From Pegea sp. RAD2-039 (Eukaryota; Chordata; Thaliacea; Salpida; Salpidae): a stretch of 64,000 bases of DNA. The stretch is taken from the NCBI GenBank assembly GCA_034620365.1, contig JAQGEQ010000332.1, forward strand, positions 372,001 to 436,000, given 5' to 3'. The notes below the pieces were generated by a model. It did no database searches, was not told the origin of the DNA, and was given only the letters and a program-made list of their open reading frames with translations. Shown here piece by piece: positions 48,101 to 59,594 of this stretch. The position numbers were made by a program, and so were the translations under genes. Numbering within the stretch: the stretch's first letter is position 1; each line of letters begins with the position of its first letter.

Positions 48101-49993
48101 CACTTTCTTCTTGTATTTTGTTGGATTAAAGTTATTATTCATTTTCTTTATTTTAGGTATGTCTTTGCAGTGTTGTTATTCTTCCTATATTAATTTTAAG
48201 TTATGATGCTTTGAACCTTTTCGCTATTTTAATTTTTTTGTGTTTTTATAAGTGATAATGGATTTGTAAAATGTAGTCACGCGTTCAAAAAATATGTAAT
48301 TAAGTATTCCTCAATATTTGTTTTACAGTTACTTTTGTAAAAATTTTAGTTCATATAACATTTGAGATATAATAAATAGCATGGTTTTCTGGAGTCAAAA
48401 ATGCAATTTAGTTACGCATTGCTGAGCTGTTACAGTTAAAAAGCAATTACTGTATTTCATACATATTATAAAATATTTTTGTAACTTGATTTTGTTTCTT
48501 TATTTACGATTTTTGCTTGATACTTAGCTCGCTAAATAGTTTTAGAATGTATAAGTTTTTAATTAGTTGTAATACAAAGCAAAAATCCTTTTCACATAAA
48601 GTACTTCAATTATTTTTACTATTAACTACTTCTTATTACTTAAGTTTACAGTACAAGAGACTTCAATACAGTTCTCAATAAGAACAGCTGAAATCAATTT
48701 ATGTAAGCGACATCAAACATAATTTGTTTTCTAATAAAAGATGAGTTCCTTTTCTTAAGCAGTTTCTGGTACCCAAGGGACTGGTGCTGGAGACAGCTAT
48801 GTACTTTTAGTTTCTTAAAGCTATTTTTTTACCTCCTAAAAACAAAAAAAACAAAACTTTAAAGGAAACCGATTTTCTGACGTTATCTTGGTCATACAGA
48901 ATCGTTATTCACACAAATCGAGCAATTTCATGTTACTAAGCAAATACTTTGGTTAACAAATTTTTTAGAACCACATATACATTAAACAAATCACTTTTCA
49001 ATTGTTATAATCAAACATGTTTAGTCAAACACATAAAGTTATACAAGATATATTTAAATTAGGTCTTTGTCTTGGTATTAAGTGAACACAGTTTTAATTA
49101 AATTGTTACAGAGAATTATTCAATTTTCTTCTCTTAAAAATAAACTAGATTGCTTTGTATATTGTTTGTTTTTCCTACGTAATTACAATAAAGTAAAATT
49201 TTTAGTGTGTTTTTGGGTTGGTAAATATTAATTAAGATATGTTTTGTTTATCTGTTTAACTATTTATTAGTTCAATCTATTTATTTATTTTTAGTATTTA
49301 CCCTATCAAAAAGATCAAACTAAATTGATGTTGACTCATCTAAGTCAAATAAAAGTTTATTTTACTTTTAAGATACGGTTGTTAATAAAATAATATTATG
49401 ACATTAATAATTAAATGGTCGGTCTTAAATGTCTTTAAAAGGAGGGATTATTTATCTACTTTGAAATTGCATTATTTGATTGAAGAAATTAATAAGAAAC
49501 ATGCATTTGAATTAAAACCTTCTAAAACTTTCTGAAAAGTTAAAAGAGTTAATAAAGTTACAAGACATAGTAGTAAATAGAAGTAGGACTGCTAAGTTTT
49601 ACTTTACAGTCGTTTAAAGTTTGAATCAAACTTTTTTCATTGATCCTCGGATATGGAGAGAGAAATAATCCTTTTTCTGTCAACAACAGTAAATTTTCTA
49701 TAAAAAGAAGTGGCTAGGGTTCTAACATTCAGTTTATGCTCGAATATTTTCGAACAACTATTTAGTAAATTTTGTGGATTTTTGAAAACTTTTTTTCAAA
49801 GTTGGACTTAACGGTGGTAAGTTGCAGTTATTCAGAATAATTGTCAGCTGATATAATCTAAACTTTTACTTCTATTGCTTATTAAAGTACTTCTATCATT
49901 TGTTTTGTTTTTCTATAAAAATACTTAATTTATGTAATTGCAAAAGATAGAGTTCATTTTAACAAAATTGCGACTATTATAGAAATCATCAAG

Positions 49994-50676
49994 ATGAGAC
50001 TGCTCTTGAAAATGATTCTTCTAGGAACAATTCTATTGATGATTACTTCAGTCTACCATGTATTTCTTAGATATATTAATCCTGTCAAAATAATCAATTT
50101 GTAAACTATAATATAATCGAAAATACATATATATTTATATAATACTAAAGTAAACCAACGTAAAATGATTTCGCTATTTATAATAAAATTGCAAAACATA
50201 TTTTCTTACTATTAAAGGCTTATCCTGTAAATGAAAAAGAAGTTAGAACCAAAAAATCAATTGATTATACTGCTGGAGGTATTCTTACAAACCAAGTTTG
50301 TTAAAATTTTCTAGAATTATTTTTTTTTTGAATCATTGATTTATAGGAGCTCATTGATATCTTTGCAAAACAAGGAAATGACCGTGAAGAAATAAACCTT
50401 TTACTTCATGAGTACAATGTAAGTGGAGTAGTAATCGGACCAGAAAGTGAAGGAATACAATTAGCAGCTAAGGAAACCGACGAATGGTATAAACAGCGAC
50501 AAATCAAAGACAGTTTTAACCCGGAAACTCTAAAACCTTTTAATGTAACTTTCCCAAAATTTGGAAGTCATAATTATTCTACTTACACTCGTGAAGAACT
50601 TCCTGATAATCTTAAAATTGATTATGATAGGTTGTGGGATGAGTATAGAAGCTTAGAGGCTAAGAAACAAAATTAG
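49994..50676 (+). CDS. Small secreted protein, unidentified (3 exons, 157 residues)
   Basis: Exons: 49994-50059, 50218-50295, 50347-50676, all introns in phase 0. Exon 1 encodes just a signal peptide (MRLLLKMILLGTILLMITSVYH). Exon 2 gives AYPVNEKEVRTKKSIDYTAG and a few more residues. Exon 3 carries the rest (ELIDIFAKQGNDREEINLLL ... LPDNLKIDYDRLWDEYRSLE). It has no membrane segment after the signal and no cysteine in the mature part. Three N-glycosylation sequons (NVS, NVT, NYS) are present. I do not recognise the family. A signal peptide on its own exon with symmetric introns is common in secreted proteins of invertebrates, including parasites. The exon 2 donor (CAA|GTTTGT) is weak; the more obvious GTATTC donor would break the frame. 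Confidence 0.8.
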
Positions 50677-51999
50677 TGCTTTCAAATAATTCAAATGTTT
50701 TATTTTTGTATGTATATTCTGGTGTTATGGTTTTATAGTATTTTGTAATAATTTGCACATAAACCGTTGTTTTGGCGTTTTGTACAGTTCGTTTTTCCTC
50801 GCTAAGTTGACTTAAAATTAAAGCTTAAATATTAGAACAAACTTGTAGTTTTTTTGGAAAGGCTTCAGCTAGTAATAAACCAATAAATTTTAATAGTGAC
50901 TGGCGGTCAGTGGTTGGTGATAATCGCTGAGTATATGATAATACTTAGTGATTACTGATTAGTGATTGTAAAATTGTAAAATTGTCTTTTGAAGAGCAAT
51001 ATCTTAGTTTCCAAAAACAATAGTCTTGTGAGTTTGTAATTGGCATCTTTAGACCAGCAACTGGTAGTCAGTTTACTGTATTTTATAAGAGAAGTCGGTA
51101 AGAGAATCCAGCTTAGCAACTACACAGTGATAGCTTCATTTAATTTTGTTTAATGAATATCTCTTGACCGCAACATAAATACACATATGATTAACTTTAA
51201 ACAACATCTAAATAAAACGTAAAATCATATGTCACAAACTTATCCAGTGCATGAAATTTAAAAGAGAAAGTTTTGTTAAGATCCTTAATTGAAAAATGGT
51301 TTTCCTTGATTTGTCCTGTTTTCGATTTTTAAACATTACCAACATATGCTATGTACATGATTTAAAACTATTATTATTCATATATTATTTATATTTATAT
51401 AATAATATTATTATTCGTTAATCGTTAATTATATTGTTACATTATATTAAACTTTATATTAAATCATTATCTTTTTTTCGACCCTGTTTTAAGTTCTTTT
51501 TATTGCTCATTATCCTACAGCTATGTATCTTCTCAGTGAAAGAGTACTATCACTATTTCAACTAATAGAAAATACAGAAAAAGAACACTAAATTACAGAA
51601 TTTTTTTCACTAATAATTTCTGTCAAGTCTTTGGATAAATCATTATACAAAATATTCAAATTTACCTTCTCAACAACGTTTTGCTCTCGGATTATTAATT
51701 TGGATGATTCTTTCATCCAAGATTATTTAGTGACCAACTCTCGTCCTGTATCCATCCATTGTCCTGTAAGCAACTTTACAGCAAATAATTTAATAAGCAA
51801 CACAATCTATATAAACATTTAATAATCTTTGCCTCAATTTCCCATCTGATATAAGTGAAGACTCTAGGAAATTTGAAGTTAAGCCCAATCATATCTCTTA
51901 GATCCAGAAATTTCTTGAATATTAACAATATTAATATTCTTGAACATTAAAGACGCTACTTAAAATTTTCTTAAAGATTTTCATGTGGTATTTTCCATT
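50677..51999. other. AT-rich region, no supported gene
   Basis: 3' flank of the secreted-protein gene, then AT-rich sequence with TTAT/ATAAT runs near 51.37-51.46 kb. The ORF at 51631-51822 has no recognised motif and no convincing splice partners. Confidence 0.45.
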
Positions 52000-52700
52000 A
52001 CAGCACTTTTAGCCATCTTTTTTAAATGTTTTTATCAGTATATTATAGAATGTTCTACCTCACTAAATAGTTGTTAAAATTTATTCTTTTGCTAACGATG
52101 CCAAACTTTTTGGTACTTAATGAGCTGTTCTTTAATTATCTTAAGTTTTTACTAATCTACTAATCTTGCAATTCCACTAAAAAATAATTTTACTAGTCAA
52201 AACGTAAAACTTCTAGGTGTAAATTTACATCAACCGGCATTAATTTTAACACTAAGCAATTTTTTTAATGTCTGCTCATTATGGCTTGAAAATCATCCTT
52301 CTTAACGACTGAAAAATGCCTTGAGTTAAACATGTAGTTTATTTTTTTTTTAAATTGGGTTCATATGCCTTGTAGCAAACTCTCAAATCTTTAATAGCAA
52401 GAAATAGTTGTACGTAAATAAAACTTTTTACTCTATATATTTAATCTATTTATTTATCAAAAGAAATGTGATTGAAGGTACCTGAAGAGAGCCCCTCCTG
52501 CTAACATATATTTTCACAAATAAAACCTATAAAGTTAGAAAAATAGCAAGAAAAGATGTATAACATTGCATTTCACAAGTACTTAGAATGTTGTTACTAT
52601 AAAAAATCGAAAAAGAATCACGATTTAGAATTGACAATGTTGGCAATATTATAACCGTTCAAATCATGCAGATAATGACACGACACTAATTAATGCCAGC
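52000..52700. mobile_element. Retroelement remnants in duplication unit 2
   Basis: Counterpart of 40600-41340. The plus strand at 52.09-52.33 kb keeps LANDAKLF and QNVKLLGVNLHQPAL, typical of the segment after an RT active site. In minus orientation, 52.44-52.70 kb is the LINE 3' end with the tail GGTACCTGAAGAGAGC and the GTTGGCAATATTATAAC block. Confidence 0.75.
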
Positions 52701-53200
52701 TGGTTCTTTGTACTAATTGTATGTATGGTATGAGAAAACTATTTTGATTAAAGTACTAACTGATATGGGATTAATGAGATGTAATATGTGTTGTCTGAAT
52801 AAATATAATTTGAGGGAACGACTATGGGAGTCTTTTGTCAAGGTTTAGAGCTTAACTCCATTCAATAGAGTCCTAATCTGGATTAACATGTTTCAAAGCT
52901 TAAATTTGTCTAAACATAATTAAAAAGAAAACTCTTCATTAGATGTGGCATACCGTTTGCTTAAACAGCTTGAGCACCAAAATGAGTTTAAGTTAACTTG
53001 TTTGTCAACATCAAATGAAACATATTTAATTTATTTGCATGTTAAGCCTCAAGTAATTTTGCTGAAGTTTGGCCATAGACTCCAGTTCTGAGTAAAGCCA
53101 GAAAGGGATTTGTGTTCATAAAACCAAGACTAGATGAACAATATCATAGCATAAAGATAGTTGAAAGGTTTTTGTGTTGTGCTCCGTAAAATTGAAAAGA
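52701..53200. other. About 500 bp present only in duplication unit 2
   Basis: The two duplication units align up to about 41.33 and 52.70 kb, and again from about 41.34 and 53.19 kb (AATTACGATAA). The sequence between is extra in unit 2: an insertion there or a deletion in unit 1. No gene or repeat ends recognised in it. Confidence 0.55.
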
Positions 53201-53626
53201 ATTACGATAACGTGATTGATTTAAGAATTTTAAGCTGCTACTAGAATTCTACAAAAACTCTCTACTCTTAGCTAATCAAGTAGAATAATCAAAAAACAAA
53301 TGCTTTCACTACAAAAATTAAATAAAATCCTCAAACTTTGTTTTGTTTTCTTTGACAGTATTTCTTATCGATAAACAAACTCTTTACTTATGTTTAACCA
53401 AATTTTATTTCATTATTATACATCAAAGCAAAAGCATCAAATACACGACAATAGCAGACAATCTATGCAGATTTTTTATACAAATTTAACTATGAGACAA
53501 AATCTTCAGATTAAAATCAACTGCAGAACAACAATTGTTACAAAGCTGATGTAAAGATATAAATTTCACTAAAATTCAGCTAGTCATTTTTAGGTCTCCG
53601 CTCGTCGCTAGAATGATATACAGAAA

Positions 53627-55105
53627 CTAATATTTTTTCTTTATTTTACCTTTAATTCTTAAGTCAAGTATTTGAGGAACTTCTTTTTGTCGACGGCGAG
53701 TTTCTGCTTCTCGTTGAAACATTGCTTCTTGTTGTTGTTTTTGTCGAGTTTCCTCCTGCTGTCTGCGATCTCTCATGAGCTTTTCTTGTCGAGCTCTTTC
53801 GTTAGCTTCCTTTTGTTGTTGCAATTTAGTTCTTTTTTCCTCATTTATACGTAGTTGTTCTTGTTTTTCTCGCTGTTCACGAAGATATTGCTGCTCTCGC
53901 CGTCGATGGTTAGCATTCGCTTCTTGCTCAAAAATTTCTAAAACGCGTTTTTTCTGTAACAGTTGTTGTTCCTTTTGATAGTTTTCTCGTTCTCTTTGGA
54001 GTCTATTTTCTTCCCTCTTTCGACGACTGGCTTCTGCTCTTTCTTGACGAAGTCTTTCTTTTTCTCTTCTCTGTTCTTCTTTTTCTCTACGTTTCTGTTG
54101 TTCTCTTTCTTCTTTTTGACGACGTGCTTCTTCTTTTTGACGACGTGTTTCTTCTTTTTGACGACGTGTTTCTTCTCGTTCACAGCGTTTTTCTTCTTGT
54201 TTTAGTAGGTAACAACGTTTTTCTTCTTGTGCTCGGCGAAAAATGTCTTCTTTTTCTTCTCGACTACGTCTTTCTTGTTGCTGTTGTTGTTCTTGTCGAT
54301 TTTTCTCTGCTTGTTGTCTTTGTTCAGTTTGACGGCGTTTTTCTTCTTTCTTTAGTAGTTGACAACGTTTTTCTTCTTGCGCTCGACGAAAAAGTTCTTC
54401 TTTTTCTTCTTGTCTACGTCTTTCTTGTTGCTGTTGTTGTTCTTGTCGATTTTTCTCTGCTTGTTGTCTTTGTTCAGTTTGACGGCGTTTTTCTTCTTTC
54501 TTTAGTAGTTGACGACGTTTTTCTTCTTGTACTCGGCGAAAAATGTCTTCTTTTTCTTCTCGACTACGTCTTTCTTGTTGCTGTTGTTGTTCTTGTCGAT
54601 TTTTCTCTGCTTGTTGTCTTTGTTCTGTTTGACGACGTGTTTCTTCCTTCTTTAATAGTTGGCGACGTTTTTCTTCTTGCGCTCGAAGATAAAGCTCTTC
54701 TTTTTCTTCTCGAATACGTCTTTCTTGTTGCTGTTGTTGGTGCTGTCGAATTGCTTCTTCTCGCTGTCTTTGTTCTAAGAAAGCTTGTTGTCTTAATCTA
54801 ATGGCACTATCTCGAAGAAGTGTAGTTTTAGCTTGTTGCATCATCATTTCTTTTTCTAAAAATTGCTTCCGACGATTCCTTTCTATTTCTTGTCGACGAC
54901 GAGCTTCTTCTAACTGTTGTTGGCGATGTTTTTCTTCTTGTTCCCGGCGAAGAGCTTCCTGTTGCTGTTGTTGCCGACGTTTTTCTTCTTGTTGCTGACG
55001 ACTAGTTGCTGCTTCGTGTTGACGAAGCCTTTTCTCTGACTCTTCTTTTTGTTGTCGACGAAACTTCTTTTCTTCTTGTTGCTGTTGTTTAATTCGGGGA
55101 TCCAT
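53627..55105 (-). CDS. Q/E/R/K-rich coiled-coil protein, paralogue 2 (492 residues)
   Basis: Single open frame from ATG (MDPRIKQQQQEEKKF) to the same C-terminus as paralogue 1 (VPQILDLRIKGKIKKKY). Composition is dominated by Gln, Glu, Arg and Lys. Three near-perfect 50-residue repeats (residues 144-293) begin EEKRRQLLKKEETRRQ and end with EEK-E-(I/L)FRRAQ. A short REETRRQKEETRRQKEEARR run follows. The 50-residue period is not a whole number of heptads. The RQQAFLEQ motif that is triplicated in paralogue 1 is single here. The 70 bases after the stop codon are nearly identical to those of paralogue 1, and the TATA core is shared. Function unknown; a structural role is a guess from composition. 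Confidence 0.88.
   Translation of the reverse strand: MDPRIKQQQQEEKKFRRQQKEESEKRLRQHEAATSRQQQEEKRRQQQQQEALRREQEEKHRQQQLEEARRRQEIERNRRKQFLEKEMMMQQAKTTLLRDSAIRLRQQAFLEQRQREEAIRQHQQQQQERRIREEKEELYLRAQEEKRRQLLKKEETRRQTEQRQQAEKNRQEQQQQQERRSREEKEDIFRRVQEEKRRQLLKKEEKRRQTEQRQQAEKNRQEQQQQQERRRQEEKEELFRRAQEEKRCQLLKKEEKRRQTEQRQQAEKNRQEQQQQQERRSREEKEDIFRRAQEEKRCYLLKQEEKRCEREETRRQKEETRRQKEEARRQKEEREQQKRREKEEQRREKERLRQERAEASRRKREENRLQRERENYQKEQQLLQKKRVLEIFEQEANANHRRREQQYLREQREKQEQLRINEEKRTKLQQQKEANERARQEKLMRDRRQQEETRQKQQQEAMFQREAETRRRQKEVPQILDLRIKGKIKKKY
54227..54676 (-). repeat. 150-bp tandem repeat in the coding sequence (50 residues x3)
   Basis: Three units of exactly 150 bases, differing at few positions, encode the 50-residue repeats; a partial fourth follows. 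The low divergence between units points to recent expansion or ongoing homogenisation. Paralogue 1 has one comparable unit. Confidence 0.93.
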
Positions 55106-55225
55106 TTTGCAAAAATCGATCGTAGTTCGAGCTTATGAACTGATGCTTGAAAAACGGAGAAAAATTTTCTCAGAATTTACCCGAGTAATAATTTCAAGTA
55201 TGTTTGAAACTTCAAATCAAGACTT

Positions 55226-55233
55226 CTTATATA
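55226..55233 (-). promoter_or_regulatory. TATA box of coiled-coil gene 2
   Basis: The minus strand reads TTTACTATATAAGAAGTCT about 120 bases before the ATG, twice the distance in paralogue 1. It matches the paralogue's TATA core base for base over TTTACTATATAAGA. Confidence 0.7.
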
Positions 55234-55299
55234 GTAAAGAGAGAATGGCTCATCGAATTGATTTACTGTTCAATCATTTACGACTGTCATAAGATTATG

Positions 55300-58200
55300 A
55301 ATCATCAGTTCTCAAACACTCTAAATCTCAAAATAAATGGTTTCAATAAATGAAATTTAGTCTCTTCTGTCCTTTTGCTTGAAGTATAGTCTTATAGCAA
55401 CTTAAATCATCTCATAAGGTTCATTCGCATAATCCTTCTTAGGTATAGAATTTCAGCAGAACAAAAGTTTGGAAAATATGTTTTCCTCTGTAAAACATCT
55501 ATTAAACTATACAAAATCTGAAAGTATTTAGTTAAAATTGTGTAAGTTATTACAATGAATAACTAAATAAAAGAAATATTCTATTTATTTTTCAAATAAA
55601 AATTGCTGTTTTAATTAATGGATATTTAATATAATAGTTAAAACATTTTAAAAAGCGACTTTGCTACATCAATAAACGATATTATAATCAAAAAACCTAT
55701 AAAAAATATTAAGATTAAAAAATATAAAAGAGAGATATCTATTTCTGTGAAAAGTAATTAAAAAATGATCAAGGTCGTTAAATGATTTAATTTAGACAAT
55801 TATTTTTTGCTTTAATCAATACAAGTGTTAATCCAGTTTTATCTTAAAATTAAGGAGTTATAAGTGTGTTTATAAGGATAGTGATCTTATTATTTCGTAC
55901 TTATAACGTTTGTTATTTTTGTTTTTAAATATCCTCTGTTTTCTTTTTAAATGATTTTCTTTTATTAGTGATGTCTTAATCCAGTTATGGTATGAGGTTA
56001 TTTTTTGTTTTGCGGTTAAACTTTTGTAGATGTTTAATTATACATCAGTTTCTATAACTTTGTTTGGGGATAAAAAACTTTAGACCGGACCTCTGATGAT
56101 GTTTTCCATAAAAATATATTTTTTTAAATCGTTATATTAAAAACAACAACGATTTTAATTAAAGTAAGAAGTCTGAACTTTTACTAAAAGTAAAAAAACT
56201 CATTAATTATATAAATAAATGAAGTAATAATTTTAATAATTAAGTCAATGCATATGATAACTTTTCATTATACACTTTAGTACATTTATGAATTATATTC
56301 ATTTGAATAAAACAGTCATTAGAACGTGTTAAATCATTCTATATTTATTATGTGATCTATCTATTCTAGAAAGCACTTTGGGTGAATTATGCTCATTAAA
56401 TCTTTTTATTTAAGGTATAATAAAGAAGATTTAATCAGAGCATAATCCATTAATGTTTAAAATTACTAAAGTTTTCTTGCTGAAAAAAATGTTATCATTA
56501 AAAAACTGGTTTCCAAGTTTTGATTACATATTACTTTAATACAGCATATATTCTTATTTGAAATTCTCAACATACAAATCTTTGGCTATCTCTAAAGAGA
56601 TGTTTAAACGAGAATATATTTTTTAAATATGAATATATTTATTTCAAAACTGGAATAATTAAATTTATTCTGAAGTTAAATTTTCTTTCCATAAAAGTTT
56701 TTTAAGAAGTTTTGCCGAAAATTAAACTTAATATCATACAGTCTTATTGTTTCACTTGTTCTATAAGGTTTTCAAAAGCAGTTTGAACATGTCAGAAATT
56801 ACACAAAAAGTCTCAAGTTTAGGTGTTCTATCTATTTTTCAAATCGTTAAGAAAAATTTACCGATGGTTTTATTGACAAATTTTTATTTTAGTTGATGAC
56901 AAATTGAGTCGATTTGACTGGAATAATATCTGTCAAAAGTTTGAAAGTACTACAGAAGATCATCTTTCAACATACTACTTTCAACATAAGATTAAAAGTA
57001 TTACAACTGGTAATAGATACAGTTTTCCAGAAGTTTTGACGCCATACTTTAGTTGAATAAGATTATAAACTAATAATTTCTGAACTTTCGACCTTTATGG
57101 AAATTTCTGGGAAACTATTGGACCTTACCTTAGTCCTTTTTACATGCTTGAGTACACTTAATTTTGTATCCCTTACGAATTTTTGATTGGCAAGTTGGTG
57201 GTCCACTTTTAAACAATAAACTGATTACTTGTTGAGTGCCCAAAAACCATAAGTTTGTTCAGCTGGCTGGCTCGAGCCGGAGGGACTTTCATCTAATTGT
57301 TTTCTTTTTACGGATTATGTACTATCACAATGGACAAAAGGTTATTTCTAATGTTCGCAACTTACAATTTTACCTTTCAGATTTAGAGTAACTAGCATTG
57401 CGTAGTTTACATTTGAAATATAAAAAATACTTTTAAAAAACAATTCAAAAAATTTGTGAAAAAGTACTGTAAACATTTTGTGAATGGTTTTCTCTTCCTT
57501 TTCTCTTACCGAGCTATTATTTAATTTAGTTAATTTTTGCTAAAGCTTCGTTTTAAGGAGTTTTTTAACAAAGCTTAAATGGTTCAATTACTTTTTTTAA
57601 ATAATCAAGAATCACAGTGTAAAAAAATCCAAATGGTTGACTACTATGAAAACGTAATGACTCATTGGTATTACTCAAAAATAGGATTTTGTAGGTTTTT
57701 GATTTAAGGATATTAAATTTCAAATGATTCATTCTCGGAAACGAATTGGAGTTTTCAACTGTTTTATAATTTAAATCACCAAAGCAGAGCAAACAGAACT
57801 AATCTAAAAAGTATATAAATTCTAATTACTAAACAAATTTGTATGAACTTATCTAGTATACCTTTGATAATATGTTTTAACTGAAAACAAATTGATTGAA
57901 TTAAATATCTAAAAATGTTTTTGAAACCCTTCAAGTTAATTGATTAAATTTATTTGAAAAATCTTCGTCTTGAAATTAAAGATTGCGTGTCTTTCACTAA
58001 ATATTTATTCTTTTACTGATTCAATAGCGATCCGATTGCGCGTAGGACTTCTTAGGCGAGGATACCGTGTTCATTTAGTATCAACCTAAATGATATTTTT
58101 AACGGTTTCGCACTTTAATTTTTATTGTAACCAAACTTTTAAAAGCGTTTTGACAACATATAACTAAAGGAGAAGCTGCGATTAAAAAAATATTAGTTTA

Positions 58201-58342
58201 TAACTTGTTTTCCTTCCCAATTAATTTTATATTTAATTTTACTTTATTTAATTAATTTTGATTTATTGTTTCTAGTATAAAAGTACAATAGGAATTCCTG
58301 TATAAATCATACATAATCATACTTGTACTGAGCTGAATTATC
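55300..58342. other. AT-rich intergenic region, possible weak retroelement remains
   Basis: Mostly AT-rich non-coding sequence. At 56.89-57.05 kb the plus strand is open and protein-like (DDKLSRFDWNNICQKFE, then STYYFQHKIKSITTGNRYSF). A minus-strand ORF at 57565-57792 (LKFNILKSKTYKILFLSNTN) faintly resembles an RT thumb. Neither is strong enough to name. A short GC-rich patch (GCTGGCTCGAGCCGGAG, about 57.27 kb) stands out. Confidence 0.35.
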
Positions 58343-58730
58343 GGTCTACATAATGTAGCGTTTATCACGCCCGCTTGACATGCGACGGGTCTTAAGTTTG
58401 AGCCCGGGTAGAACCATATTTGTGGCAAGTTAAAGTTCATAACATTACGGGTAGAAGCGCCCTGTGAGTCTGTTTAATGACACTTCTCGGAGACGCAATA
58501 CTCCAATTTAAAAGCCAGAATTGGAGCATCCTAGACAGTTGTCAGTGTACTCAGTGTCGTTCAGGCAGCTCCTAGGAGACTAGCTGGGCGCAGCAACATC
58601 ACTCCGTATCTTAGGGAGCATAACAATGTTGGCGTGGTATCCTACTGTATGGGCTAGACCCGAAGATCCAGAATTTCTACTTTAGCTTTCAGCATAGTCT
58701 TTCTCGGCCAAAGCACGCCTTTAATTAATC
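58343..58730 (+). mobile_element. tRNA-Val-derived SINE
   Basis: The head (58343-58415, 73 bases) follows a tRNA-Val layout. The A-box region is ATGTAGCGTTTATCACG, the anticodon stem-loop CCCGCTTGACATGCG has anticodon GAC (Val), the B-box region is AGTTTGAGCCC, and it ends GAACCA. Acceptor and T-arm pairing is imperfect, so it is a tRNA-derived head and not a working tRNA. A GC-richer body of about 300 bases follows, ending near 58.72 kb before AT-rich sequence resumes. The exact 3' end and target duplication are not clear. It differs from the SINE at 3.0-3.2 kb. Confidence 0.8.
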
Positions 58731-59594
58731 TTTGTTGTTTATCTTATAACTTATAATTTTGAATAAACTAAGTAGCTGTGTTTCTAAATAGACTGTCAGT
58801 AAATAAACTTTGCATAGAATCTATTACAGATATACTTAAATAGTACATAAAAAAAGTTCATTTTAAAAAATTTTAGTACTTTAGAAACATTATAATCAGT
58901 TAGTTTAAAGTGTTTCTTCTTTATTATAAAAGTTTGATAATGTTAATTACTAGTCAATTGGCAAGCAAGACAAATTATAAACGTCAATACCAAAGCATTA
59001 AGTGTTGGTTATGTTGTTTAAAAGCTCTAATAAACGTCAGAAAAGTTTATTCTGAGCTAAAAAGGTTATAAAAGTGTCCTAAGAACTGAAAAAACTTTTT
59101 TGAAATTTTTTAAAAAACATATGCATTGGAAATTGCAATTCATTTAGAAAAAATTATAATTTAAAAGTTAAATTGCTCAATAGTTGAGAACCATCAGACA
59201 GATTTAAATTAAATTATTTGGAAAACTTGAAGTTAAACATAAACCATAATTAAGAACAGACATTATTTAGATAATTTATCTGTTGCTACTGTAAAATAAT
59301 AATTATATTTTTATGTGATGCATCTCAAATGTAAAAAAAATCAATTATCTTTATTTAATACAATTTGCAATATTTTAAGTTATCTTTAATATAATTTAGT
59401 TAATACAAAACTTAAATTGTCTTAGGTTGTCTTATTTTAAAAATCAATGTAACATCTTGCTATCTCAAAACTACAAATTTTATGACTTAATTTCAGGAAC
59501 GTATCACAAATCGTTTAGATTATAACAAATGAGTTTACTTTATTTATGTTTAAAAAAACAGGCTTACATCAAATTTGCTTTTATAAGAAAGAAA
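58731..59594. other. AT-rich region, nothing seen
   Basis: No open frame or repeat that I can support. Confidence 0.5.

Larger units (their letters stand above)
43437..49993. other. AT-rich intergenic region
   Basis: No supported protein gene. It contains the direct repeat at 44.27-45.13 kb. A minus-strand ORF at 47380-47580 (LKADLLNLCLKPP, KNEKRLKKRKSN) lies in a slightly GC-richer island and could be a stray exon or retroelement piece, but has no recognisable domain. Sequence at 46.3-46.7 kb is also less AT-rich and without a clear frame. Confidence 0.45.

Noticed and set aside
54124-54801. 225-residue plus-strand ORF opposite coiled-coil gene 2 (and similar ones at 42117-42745, 53672-54205, 54801-54998)
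   Set aside because: These are antisense shadows of a Gln/Glu/Lys-rich repeat. Complementary strands of such codons give long Leu/Val/Phe frames without stops. The minus-strand frame has a conserved start, end, TATA box and paralogue.
58252-58440. Minus-strand ORF ending in the SINE
   Set aside because: It lies across the antisense of the tRNA-Val head, which explains its unusual composition (PGSNLRPVACQAG).
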